NCBI RefSeq assembly: GCF_010548275.1
Contig: NZ_JAAGLT010000012.1
Span: 1 to 64,000, forward strand
DNA: 64,000 nt
Origin: Streptomyces sp. SID12488
GTDB taxonomy: Bacteria > Actinomycetota > Actinomycetes > Streptomycetales > Streptomycetaceae
Direction: 5' to 3'
The translations under genes and the position numbers were made by a program. Under the pieces are notes generated by a model. It was not told where the DNA came from, searched no databases, and was given only the letters and a program-made list of their open reading frames with translations. Shown here one piece after another: positions 7,391 to 18,300 of the stretch (its first letter is position 1; each line of letters opens with the position of its first letter).

Positions 7391-8961
7391 AGCGTTCCCT
7401 CCTCGCTCTCCCGGCCGTCGACGAGTGTCGCCACGACCTCGATGTCCCCGATACGTGAGCTGTCGACGCTTCGGGGGTCGTCTCCCAGCACGACCAGATC
7501 GGCCCGCTTGCCGGGCGTGACGCTGCCCGCGCTGTCCTCCCAGTGGCAGGCGTGTGCGCCGTCGACGGTGTACGCGCGCAGCGCCTCGTCGACGGTGATC
7601 CCCTCGTCCGGCCCGATCAACTGCCCGGACAGCGAAGCCCGTTCAACCATGAACTGGATGGCTCGCAGCGGCGACCCGTCCGCCACCGGCCGGTCGGAAC
7701 TCCCCACCAGCCGGATGCCGTGCTCCAGGAACCCCCGCCCCCGGTACAGCCAGGGCGCCCGCTCCTCCCCCATGATCGACGCGTAGTCGTCGCCGAAGTA
7801 CCGCAGGAAGTTGGGCTGTACGACGGCTGTCGCACCGAGCCGTGCCAGCCGGGGCAACTGGTCGGGACGGATCAGCCCGGCGTGCTCGATCCGGTGCCGG
7901 GCGTCCGGCCGGGGCCGCAGCCGCTGCGCCTCCTCCAGCGCGTCGAGGGCGACATCGGCGGCGCGGTCGCCGATGGCGTGCACGGCGAGCTGCCAGCCCG
8001 CGAGATGCCCGTCCACGATGGTCCGCTTCAGGAGTTCGGGGTCCTCCTGCAACTGCCCTGCGGTGTCGAGCCCTTGATAGGGACTGGTGAGGGCGGCGGT
8101 ACGGGCCATCATGCCGCCGTCGGTGTACACCTTCAGCGCGCCGACGGACAGCCAGTCGTCGCCGAACCCGGTACGCAGCCCGAGGTCGAGCGCGCGCGGG
8201 ATGCCGTCGGCCTCGTGGGCGGTGACGGAGTGCAGCCGGTCGGCGGCCACCATCAGCTGGACCCGCAGCGGCAACAGGCAGCGTTCCCGGGCGAGTTGGT
8301 AGGCGCCCAGCTCGACCGGGCTGTTGCCGAGCAGGGCGCCGCTGATGCCCGCCTCGGCGCACGCGGTGACGCCCTCGGCCAGGCAGGCGCGGGCGGCGCG
8401 TCCGATCGCCTCCGCCAACTCCTCCTGGGAGTGCGGCAGTCGAAGGGCTCGGGCCGCGCCCATGGCTCCCTCGGCGAGGAAGGCGCCCTCGTGCGGGATC
8501 ACACCGGGCAGCAGTTCCAGCACCGGACTGCTGACCGCGCAGCCGTGTCCGGAGTCGTGCATGAGCAGCACCTTGCGCCCGCCGGCGGCCTTGTCGAGCT
8601 CGGCGAGGGTCAGATGCCGGCCGAGTCCCCGCTGGTCGTACCCCGCGACGTCCACCCAGCCGCCGGGCGGTACCTGAGCCGCGGCCTGCGCGACGACCGC
8701 GAGCACGTCCTCGACCCGGACGCAGGGCGCCACCGTGGGCGTGGCCGCCTTGAACCCCGTCCAGGCCAGGTGCACATGGCTGTCGATGAACCCGGGCAGC
8801 ACGGTCGCGCCCTGGAGGTCGATCACCCGCTGCGCGGGCAGCCCGGTCACCGCCTCGTCCAGGCCCACGATCCGGCCCCGCCAGATGCCCAGGTCGTGGG
8901 CGACGGGGTGGTCGGGGTCCATGGTGAGGACGCGGGCGTTGGTCAGTCGCGTGGTGAGCAT
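7387..8961 (-). CDS. Amidohydrolase family protein (YtcJ-like, amidohydrolase 3)
   Basis: A 524-residue metal-dependent hydrolase. The N-terminal small beta domain (TNARVLTMDPDHPVAHDLGI) is followed by the metal motif LPGFIDSHVHLAW. The barrel then carries the conserved LKVYTDGGMMARTA region, the metal-site His in QLAVHAIGDRA and HRIEHAG, and SSDRPVADGSPL, ending in a TPGKRADLVVLGDDP strand. These mark the family, whose known members cleave amide or C-N bonds of diverse small molecules; the substrate cannot be read from sequence. It lies 67 bases after mbtH on the same strand as the NRPS, so it may share its iron-controlled transcript. Confidence 0.82.
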   Translation of the reverse strand: MLTTRLTNARVLTMDPDHPVAHDLGIWRGRIVGLDEAVTGLPAQRVIDLQGATVLPGFIDSHVHLAWTGFKAATPTVAPCVRVEDVLAVVAQAAAQVPPGGWVDVAGYDQRGLGRHLTLAELDKAAGGRKVLLMHDSGHGCAVSSPVLELLPGVIPHEGAFLAEGAMGAARALRLPHSQEELAEAIGRAARACLAEGVTACAEAGISGALLGNSPVELGAYQLARERCLLPLRVQLMVAADRLHSVTAHEADGIPRALDLGLRTGFGDDWLSVGALKVYTDGGMMARTAALTSPYQGLDTAGQLQEDPELLKRTIVDGHLAGWQLAVHAIGDRAADVALDALEEAQRLRPRPDARHRIEHAGLIRPDQLPRLARLGATAVVQPNFLRYFGDDYASIMGEERAPWLYRGRGFLEHGIRLVGSSDRPVADGSPLRAIQFMVERASLSGQLIGPDEGITVDEALRAYTVDGAHACHWEDSAGSVTPGKRADLVVLGDDPRSVDSSRIGDIEVVATLVDGRESEEGTL

Positions 8962-9028
8962 GGGAAGTCAGTTCCTCGTTCCGGTTCCGAAGCCGATCCG
9001 GTCCATCGGATCAGATCCGATCACGGCC

Positions 9029-9256
9029 TCAGCCGGTCCGCTCCATGCGTTCCGCGAGGCTCTTGGGCCGCATTTCCGTCCAGTTGGCCTCGATGTGGTC
9101 CAGGCACTCCTGGCGGGGCGCCGGGCCGTGCACGACGGTCCAGCCGGCCGGTACGTCGACGAAGTCGGGCCACAGGCTGTGCTGGCCCTCGTCGTTGACG
9201 AGCACGGAGTAGACGCCGTCGGGGTTCTCGAAGGGGTTGGTGCTGCTGCCGCTCAT
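9029..9256 (-). CDS. MbtH-like NRPS accessory protein
   Basis: A 75-residue MbtH-family protein that binds and activates NRPS adenylation domains. The core is typical: NPFENPDG near the start, HSLWPDFVDVPAGWTVVHG in the middle, and NWTEMRPKSLAERM at the end, including the conserved Trp residues. The ribosome site AAGGAGGA lies 6 bases before the ATG, one of the best in the window. It follows the NRPS stop by 53 bases and should be made with it. Confidence 0.95.
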   Translation of the reverse strand: MSGSSTNPFENPDGVYSVLVNDEGQHSLWPDFVDVPAGWTVVHGPAPRQECLDHIEANWTEMRPKSLAERMERTG

Positions 9257-9309
9257 GCGGGTCCTCCTTGGTTGGGGTGGATGAGTGGGGTCGGTGCCGG
9301 TCAGAGGGA

Positions 9310-12300
9310 TCAGGGCCGGTCAGGGGATTCGGCGCGGGAGACGAGGGCCCTGAGTGCCCGGAACCAGGTCTCCGCCAGGTCCCGGACCGACTCCTCGGAC
9401 AGGACGGCGGCGGGCCAGGACCAGTGCGCGGCGAGGACCGGGCCGTCCGCGCGGTCCTCGGTGACGACGTTGATGCCGAGGGCGTGGCCCTCCCGCATCC
9501 CCGGTTCGGCGCCGATGTCCGAGACGTCCTCCTCCGGGGCGTACGACCAGTCCGTCGCTTCGGGGATGCCGAAACGGCCGAGGTAGTTGAACTCGATCGC
9601 CGGTGCCGCGAAGCCCGCCAGGACGGGCGCCGTACGGGGGTTGAGGTGGCGGAGCATGCCGTATCCGGCGCCGTTCGCGGGCAGCGAGCCGAGGTGGGCG
9701 CGCACCCGGGCGAGCGCCTCCTCGATCTCCGGACCGCCTGCCAGGGCCGCGTCCAGGTCGACGGGACCGGGATCGAGGAGGACCGGGAAGACGCTGGTGA
9801 ACCAGCCGACCGTACGGGACAGATCGGCGTCGCCCGCCAACTCCTCTTCGCGGCCGTGGCTTTCGAGGTCGACCAGGGCCGGACCGCCCTTGTCGTCCCC
9901 GTGCCGCCGCCGCCAGTCGGCGATGGCAAGGCCGAGGCCGGTGAGCAGCACGTCGTTGACGTTCACGGTGAAGGCGGACGGCACGGCGGACAACAGCGGG
10001 CCGGTGATCTCGGCGGGCAGCCGCAGTTCCAGGTTCCGTACCGTGCCGGTCGTGTCGCGGGCCGGGTCGAGCGGCCTGTCGAGCGGGAGGGGCACGGCTC
10101 CTTCGAGTACGCCGGTCCAGAACGGCAGTTCAGCCTCGCGGGCCGGATCCTGGGCCAGCTCTTCGAGCGTGCGGGACCAGGTGCGGAAGGAGGTCTCGAC
10201 GGGCGCGAGTTCCGCCGGCCGCCCGGCCTCGACGTCGGTCCAGGCAGCCGCCAGGTCGGGCAGCAGGACTCGCCAGGACACGCCGTCGGTGACGAGGTGG
10301 TGGCCCATCAGCAGGAGCCTTCCGGGTTCCGTGCCGGCGTCGAACCACACGGCCCGCACCATGGCGCCCGTGTCCGGGTCCAGTGCCGCGCGGGCGGCGT
10401 GCGCACTGTCTCCGACGACCGCCCGCAGCTCCTCCGCGTCCAGTCCGGCGACGTCGACCCGCTCGATCCACGCCCCGGTGTCCACCGATCCGGCCGCCGG
10501 CACCTCCAGGGTCCAGTGTCCGGCTTCCGTGCGGACGAGGGTGCTGCGCAGCATGGCGTGCCGGTCGGCGAGCGCCAGGAGCACCGCGGCGAGCTTCGGC
10601 CGGTCCAGGGCGGCGGGCGTCTGGACGAGGGCCGACTGGTGGTAGCCCTTGAACGGGCCGCCCAGTTCGCGCAGCCAGTGCATGACCGGCGTGAGAGGCA
10701 CGGTGCCGGTTCCGTCGTCCACGGGACGGACGGCGGCGGAGCCGGTGGTGGTCGCCACTTCGGCGAGACCGGCCACCGTACGGTGACGCAGCACGAGTCG
10801 CGGGGTGATGCGTACGCCCACCGCCCGTGCCCTGCTGACCAGTTGCATCGCCATGATGCTGTCGCCACCGAGGGCGAAGAAGTCGTCGTCGACGCCGATC
10901 TCCTCCAGACCGAGCACGTCTGCGAGGACACCGCACAGAGCCTTCTCCAGGGCGGAGCCGGGAGCCCGGCCCGTGGAGAGGGCGGCGAAGTCCGGGGCGG
11001 GCAGGGCCGATCGGTCCAGCTTGCCGTTGGCGAGTTCGGGCAGCCGGTCCAGGAGGACGACGGCGGCCGGCACCATGTGGTCGGGCAGTTGCCGGCCGAC
11101 CTGACCACGCAGCCGCCCCGGATCGGGCAGTTGCCCCGGGACGGGGACCACGTAGGCCACCAGCAGCTTCCGCGCGCCGTCCTGACGAACCGTCACCACG
11201 ACCTGCGCCACGTCCGGTTCGGCCGAGAGTACGGACTCGATCTCGCCGGGTTCGATACGGAACCCCCGGATCTTGACCTGGTCGTCGGCCCGGCCGAGGT
11301 AGTCCAGGTATCCGTCGGCGGTCCACCGGGCCAGGTCACCGGTCCGGTAGAGCCGGGAGCCCGGCGCGCCGAACGGGTCGGCGACGAAGCGCTCGGCGGT
11401 CAGCGCGGGGCGGCCCAGATAGCCACGGGCGAGGCCGCCGCCGGCCAGGTACAGCTCGCCCGTCACGCCGGGCGGTACGGGCTGCAGCCGGTCGTCGAGG
11501 ACGTACGCCCGGGTGCCGGCCACGGGACGGCCGACGAGCGGCCGGTCGCTGTCGCGCACCCGTGCCACGAGGGCGTCGACGGTGGACTCGGTGGGTCCGT
11601 ACAGGTTGAACGCCTCGGTGCCGGTCAGGCGCCCGAGCCGCTCCCACAGCGCCACCGGTACGGCCTCGCCGCCGACGCCGACGACGCCGAGAGGGCAGCT
11701 TCCGTCGTCACGGACGAGGCCCGTCTCGGCCATCTGTGCGAAGAACGACGGCGTGACCTCGAGGAAGTCGAAGCCGTGCTCGACGACGGCTGCCGCGAGC
11801 AGCTCCGGGTCACGGCGGGTCTCGTCGGACACCACGTGCACGCAGTGCCCGTCGAGCAGCCACAGCTGCGGCTGCCAGGAGGCGTCGAAGGAGAACGCCC
11901 AGGCGTGTCCGGCCCGCAGATGACGGCGGCCCGCGACGGCCTTCGCCGGTGCGTACAGCGTCTCGCGGTGGCTGTGGAAGAGGTTGCCGACGGTCTCGTG
12001 GGTGATGACCACGCCCTTGGGGCGGCCGGTGGAGCCGGAGGTGTAGATGACGTACGCCGGGTGGCGCGGGGTGAGGGGTGCGAGGCGGTCGCCGTCCAGG
12101 AGGTCGGTCGTGGCCTGGGCAGCGAGCAGTTCGGTGGTCGCCGGGGCGTCCAGCTCCAGCATCGGCGGGCCGTCGGCGGGCAGCAGCCGCGCGATGTTCC
12201 GCGTGGTGAGCGTCAGTACCGGGCAGGCGTCGTCGAGCGTGTCGCGGAGGTGACCGGCCGGGGCGTCCGGGTCCAGCGGCAGATAGGCGGCGCCCGCCTT

Positions 12301-15300
12301 CTGTACGGCGAGGATGGCCAGCAGCGTGCGGGCGGTTCGGGGCAGGGCGAGCGCCACGAGCCGCTCAGGGCCTGCGCCCCGCGCGACGAGCAGCCGGGCG
12401 AGCCGGTTGGCCTCGGTGTTGAGCTGCGCGTACGTCAGCTCGATGCCGTCGGAGGCGACGGCGGGAGCGTCCGGGGACAGTGCGGTCTGCCGCTCGAAGA
12501 GAGCCGGCACTGTCGTCGGTTCGGCGAGCAACGGCCGGGCGTTCCACTCGGTGAGGATCCGGTGGCGTTCGGCGGTGCCGAGGATGTCGATGCGGCCGAT
12601 CGGGGTGTCAGGGGCGGCGACCACCGCCCGCAGGAGACGGACCAGGCGCTCACCGATCGCCTCGGCGGTCGCGGCGTCGAAGAGGTCGGCGCTGTACTCC
12701 AGCACACCGTCGACGCCGTGTCCGCCGGCACGTTCCACGAAGTCGAAGGACAGGTCGAACTTGGCGCCGGTGGCGCCGAGTTCCTCCCGCCTCGACTCCA
12801 GCCCGGCGAAGCCTCCTTCGTCCGCACCTGCGGCCAGGTACACCACCATGACCTGGAAGAGCGGATGCCGGGAGAGCGAACGGGCGGGGTTGAGGATGTC
12901 CACCACCCGCTCGAACGGCACGTCCTGGTGGTCGAAGGCGGCCAGGTCGGTCTCCCGCACCCGGGCGAGCAGTTCGCGGAACGCGGGGTCGCCGGAGGTG
13001 TCGGTGCGCAGCACCAGGGTGTTGAGGAAGAACCCGACCAGATCCTCCAGCACCTCTTCGGTGCGTCCGGCGATCGGGCTGCCGAGCGGGATGTCCGTAC
13101 CGGCGCCCAGTCGGGTCAGCAGTGCGGCCACCGCCGCCTGGACGATCATGAACATACTGACGTTGTTCGCCCGGGCCAACTCGCGCAGCCCGGCCGTCAG
13201 TTCCTCGTCCAGCGCGATGTCCGCCATGCCGCCGCGGTAGGTGGCCTCCAGCGGGCGCGGCCGGTCGGTGGGCAGCGCGAGTTCCTCGGGGACCCCGCCC
13301 AAGGTCCGCTTCCAGAAGGCAAGTTGACGGAAGGCCAGGCTCTCCGGGTCCTTCTCGTCGCCGAGCATCGCCCGCTGCCACAGGCTGAAGTCGGCGTACT
13401 GCACCGGCAGTGGTGCCCGCTCCGGTGCCCGGCCCGCCGCGCGCGCCTCGTAGGCGGCGGCCAGGTCACGGGTGAGCGGCGCGTCGGACCACTCGTCGCC
13501 CGCGATGTGATGGAGCAGGAGCAGCAGTACGTGCTCGTCCTCGGCGGTGCGGAAGAGGTGCGCGCGCAGCGGCGCTTCCCGGTCCAGCTCGAAGCCGTAC
13601 GAGGCGGCCTCGGCGAGGCGTTCGGCAAGATCCTCCTCGTTCGTGGCTGCTGCCGTCCGCAACTCGATCCCGGTCTGTCCCGGCTCCAGGATCAGCTGGT
13701 ACGCCCGCCCGTCCTCCTCCGGGAAGACGGTGCGCAGCGGTTCGTGCCGGGCGACCAGATCGTCGACGGCCAGTCGCAGCGCGTCGGCGTCGAGCTGTCC
13801 GTTGAGCCGCCAGGCGAGCGGGATGTTGTATGTGGGGCTGGGGCCCTCCACCCGGTACAGCACCCACAGGCGCTGCTGCGCGAAGGAGAGCGGCAGCCGC
13901 TCCGGCCGCTCGGCCGGAGCGAGAACGGGCAGGCCGACACCTGTCTCCTCGCCGCCTTCCCGGAGGCGCTCGGCGAGCCGGGCGACCGTGGGCGCCTCGA
14001 ACACCGTACGCAGGGAGACCTCGGCGGCGAGCGCGGCCCGGATCCGCGCGGCCAGTCGCATCGCGACGAGGGAGTGCCCGCCGAGGGTGAAGAAGTCGTC
14101 GTGGACGCCGACGCGTTCGAGGCCCAGGACGTCCGCGAACAGGCCGCAGAGGATCTCCTCGCGCGGGGTGCGCGGCAGTCCCTCGCCCGTCCCGGTCGCC
14201 GCCGCTGTGAAGTCGGGGGCGGGGAGGGACTTGCGGTCGAGCTTGCCGCTGGGGGTGAGGGGCAGCGCGTCGAGGACGACGATGGCCGCGGGGACCATGT
14301 GCTCGGGGAGCGCGGCGGCCGTGTGCCGGCGGAGTGCGGAGGTGTCGACGGGAGCGGATGCGGCGGCCGGCACCACGTAGGCGACGAGCTGCTGGTCGCG
14401 GGCGACGACAGTCACCTGGGCGACGGTGTCGTGGCGAGCGAGGACGGACTCGATCTCGCCCAGCTCGACACGGAAGCCTCGGATCTTGACCTGGTCGTCG
14501 GTCCGGCCCAGGTATTCGAGTGTTCCCTCTGTTGTCCAGCGTGCCAGGTCACCCGTGCGGTACATGCGTGAACCGGGTTCACCAAAGGGATCTGCTGTGA
14601 ACCGCTCCGCCGTGAGCCCCGGGCGGCGGAGATAGCCACGCGCCAGCTGCACACCCGAGAGATACAGCTCCCCCACCACACCCGGCGGCACCTGGCGCAG
14701 GCCCGCATCAAGGACGTACGCACGCGTGTTCCACACCGGACGGCCGATCGACACCCGGTCGGTCGCCTCCGTCACCTGAGCCGCGGTGACGTCGACCGAC
14801 GCCTCCGTCGGCCCGTACAGGTTGTGCAACTCGGCCGGCAGTACCGCCCGGAACCGCTGGGCCAGTTCGTCGGGCAACGCCTCTCCGCTGCACATCACCC
14901 GCCGCAGCCCGAGGCAGGCCGACGCCGAGGGTTCCTCCAGGAACATCTGGAGCATCGACGGTACGAAGTGCGCGGTCGTGATGCCCTGGTCCTGGATCAG
15001 CCCGGCCAGGTAGACGGGGTCCTTGTGCCCCTCCGGCTTGGCGACAACGAGGGCCGCTCCGGTGATCAGCGGCCAGAAGAACTCCCAGACGGACACGTCG
15101 AAACTGGTGGGCGTCTTCTGCAGGACGCGATCGTCCGCGCCCAGCCCGTACTCACCCTGCATCCACTGCAGACGGTTCGCGATGCCCTCGTGCGGCACGA
15201 CAACACCCTTGGGCGTGCCGGTCGAACCTGAGGTGTAGATGACGTACGCGGGACTCGACGGGTCGTAGAACTCGGGGAGTTCGGCCTCCGTCTCCGCCGC

Positions 15301-18300
15301 ATGGAGGGCCGCCTCCGGGAGGGCGTCCCGGATCACGACCACCGGCTTGGCGTCCGCCAGCATGAAGGCCAGCCGCTCCGCCGGATAGTCGGCGTCCAGC
15401 GGCAGATACGCCCCGCCCGCACGATGCACCGCCAGCAGCGCGACCACCAGGTCCACGGAACGGGGCAGCGTGACGGCGACCGTGCGCTCCGGGCCCACGC
15501 CCATACCGGCCAGCACGCGGGCGGTCCGCTCCACGCGCCCGTCCAACTCCGCGTACGTCAGCCGCTGTTCGCCGAACACCAGCGCCAACGCGTCCGGCGT
15601 ACGGGCCACCTGGGCCCGGAACAGCTCGGGCAGGCTGGTGGACGCCACCTCTTGGGCGGTGTCGTTCCAGTCACCCAGAACGGCCCGCTCGGACTCCGCC
15701 AGCACCTCCAGGTCCCGCACCGGCACGTCGGGCTGGCCCGCCACCTGCTCCAGCAGCCGCACCAGGCGCCCCGCTGTCCGGGTGGCCGTCGGTTCGTCGC
15801 AGAGGTCGGTCGCGTACTCCAGGAGAAGGGTCAGGCGGTCCGGCTCGTCCACGAAGGTGAAGTGGAGGTCGAACTTGGCCATGCCGGTGTCCATGTCGAA
15901 CCACTCGGTCGGCATGCCGAGCACGTCGGGGTCGCCGTCGGGCCGGTAGTGGTAGCCCAGCATGACCTGGAAGAGCGGATTGCGGCCGGACACGCGGGCC
16001 GGGTTGAGCGCCTCGACGACCTGGTCGAAGGGGAGGTCCTGGTGCTCGAACGCGGCCAGGGACGACTCCCGTACGCGGGCCAGGAGTTGGCGGAACGTCA
16101 AGTCTCCGCCCGACAGGTCCGTCCGCAGCACCAGCGTGTTGACGAAGAAGCCGACGAGGTCGTCGAGGGCGTCGTCCGTGCGGCCCGCGATGGGGGCGCC
16201 CAGGGGGATGTCGTCCCCGGCGCCCAGGCGGTGCAGCAGCGCGGCCGTGGCGGCCTGGAACAGCATGAACATGCTGGTGCCGGTGGTGCCGGACAGGTCA
16301 CGCAGAGCGAGACCGGTGTCTGTCGGCAACTCCAGCCGGACCTTGCCGCCACGTCCGGTGGGCTCGGCCGGGCGCGGCCGGTCCAGGGGCAGCCGCAGTT
16401 CCTCCGGGAGGTCGCGCAAAGTCCCGGCCCAGTGGGCGAGTTGGTCCGCGCCGACCTGGGCGAGCAGTTCGTCCTGCCAGAGGGTGTAGTCGGCGTACTG
16501 GACCGGCAGCGGTGCCCACTCGGGGGCGCGGCCCGCGCGCCGGGTCCGGTAGGCGGTGGTGAGGTCGGCCAGGAACGGACGGTCGGACCACTCGTCGGTG
16601 GTGATGTGGTGAAGGACGACGGCCACGACATGGTCGGCCGGGCCGACCCTCAGCACCTCGCAGCGCAGCGGGAGTTCGGCGGTGAGATCGAAGGGACGGC
16701 GCTGGGCCGCCTCGATCCGGTCCGCCAGCTCCCCCTCCCCGCAGTCCGTCACGGTGAACTCGGGGTCGGCCTCGGCCGCCGGGACGATCAGCTGGTACGG
16801 CTCACCGTCCTGCTCGGGGAACAAGGTCCTCAGCGCCTCATGGCGTTCGGCCACATCCCGTACGGCTGCCCGGAGCGCGTCGAGGTCCAGGTCGCCGCGG
16901 AGGCGGAAGACCAACGGGAAGTTGTAGGCGACGCCGCTGCCGGTGATCCGTTCGACCAGCCACAACCGGCGCTGGGCGGCCGAGAGCGGGATACGCTCGG
17001 GCCGGGCGGCGGGGGTGACGGCCGGTCGGGCCGGGCGTGAGGTGTCCGCGCGGGCCGCGAGTTGCTCGGGCGTGGGCGCCTCGAACAGGTCCCGGATGGC
17101 CAGTTCGGCACCCAGTTCGGTGCGGGCCCGGCTGATCAGACGGGTGGCGAGCAGGGAGTGACCACCGAGGTCGAAGAAACCGTCCTCGGCGCCGACTTCG
17201 GGCAGACCCAGCACCTCGGCGAAGAGCCGGCAGAGCACCTCTTCCTGCGGGGTGCGCGGCCCCCGGCCGGTGCCGAGGGCGACGGCCGGTTCGGCGTCCG
17301 GCAGGGCGCGCACATCCAGCTTGCCGTTGTCGTTCATGGGCAGCCGGTCGAGGGTGACGAACGCGGCCGGGACCATGTAGTCGGGCAGCCGCTGCTTGAG
17401 GTCGTCACGGAGCCGCCGGATCAGGCTGTTGGCATCGCGCGCGGCCGTCGGGGAGTTGGCGTACGGGGCCTCTCCGCCGCCGGGGAGATAGAGCCCGGCG
17501 GTCAGCGGAGGTACCTCGCCGGTGACGAACACGGCGTCGAAGGTGCCCTGTTGGCCGGACCAGGTGGTCAGGACGCGGTGTCCGAGTCCGGCGACAAGGT
17601 CACGCAGGGTCTCCGGGTCGACTCCCCCGGCGGCGCCGATACGGGCGTCGGGGATGCCGGTGAGGCGCAGCGGGACCGCGGTCAGCAGCTCCGCCAAGTC
17701 ATCGCTGTTGGCGCCAAGTTGCTGGTCGTTGAAGGGGACGGTCGGTACATCTGTCAACCGCAGGCCCGGCTCGTCGGCGTACAGCACGGCGTCGTAGCGG
17801 TATCGGGTGAGTTCGTTGTGGTGGCGGGCCTGCTTGGTGCGCAGGTCGACGCCGTAGCCGAGGGTGGTGAAGTAGTCGGGGTCGACCAGGAGTTCCTTCT
17901 CCAGGCGCAGGCCGCGTTCGACGGCCCGGCCCAGCGCGTCGCCGGTGACGCCCTTCGTCTCCTGGATCTCGGTCTGGAAGGTGCGGGCGAGTCGCAGGTT
18001 GCGGACGTCGCCGACGAACAGCGCGCCGCCGGGTGCCAGCAGCTCCATCGCGCCCCGGATCACCGAGGTCAGGTAGTCGATGCTGGGGAAGTACTGGATG
18101 ACGGAGTTGATGACGATCGTGTCGAAGTAGCCGTCGCCGGGCAGGCCCGTGAGGTCATCGGCAGGCTGGGCGCGGAGTGTGACCCTGGACGCCAACTCCG
18201 GGTCCTGGAGCAGCTCCTGGCCGATCTTGCGGATGACGGGGGCGGCGAAGTCGGTGGCCCAGTAGGCCTCCGCGTCCGGGGCGAGCCTGGACAGGAGAAG

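Noticed and set aside
9268..14571. A 1767-residue plus-strand open frame antisense to the NRPS, and similar giant frames at 19918-23922 and 25984-28110
   Set aside because: They are mirrors of the high-G+C third-position bias of the NRPS, show no domains, and are rich in Arg/Gly/Val as expected of shadows.
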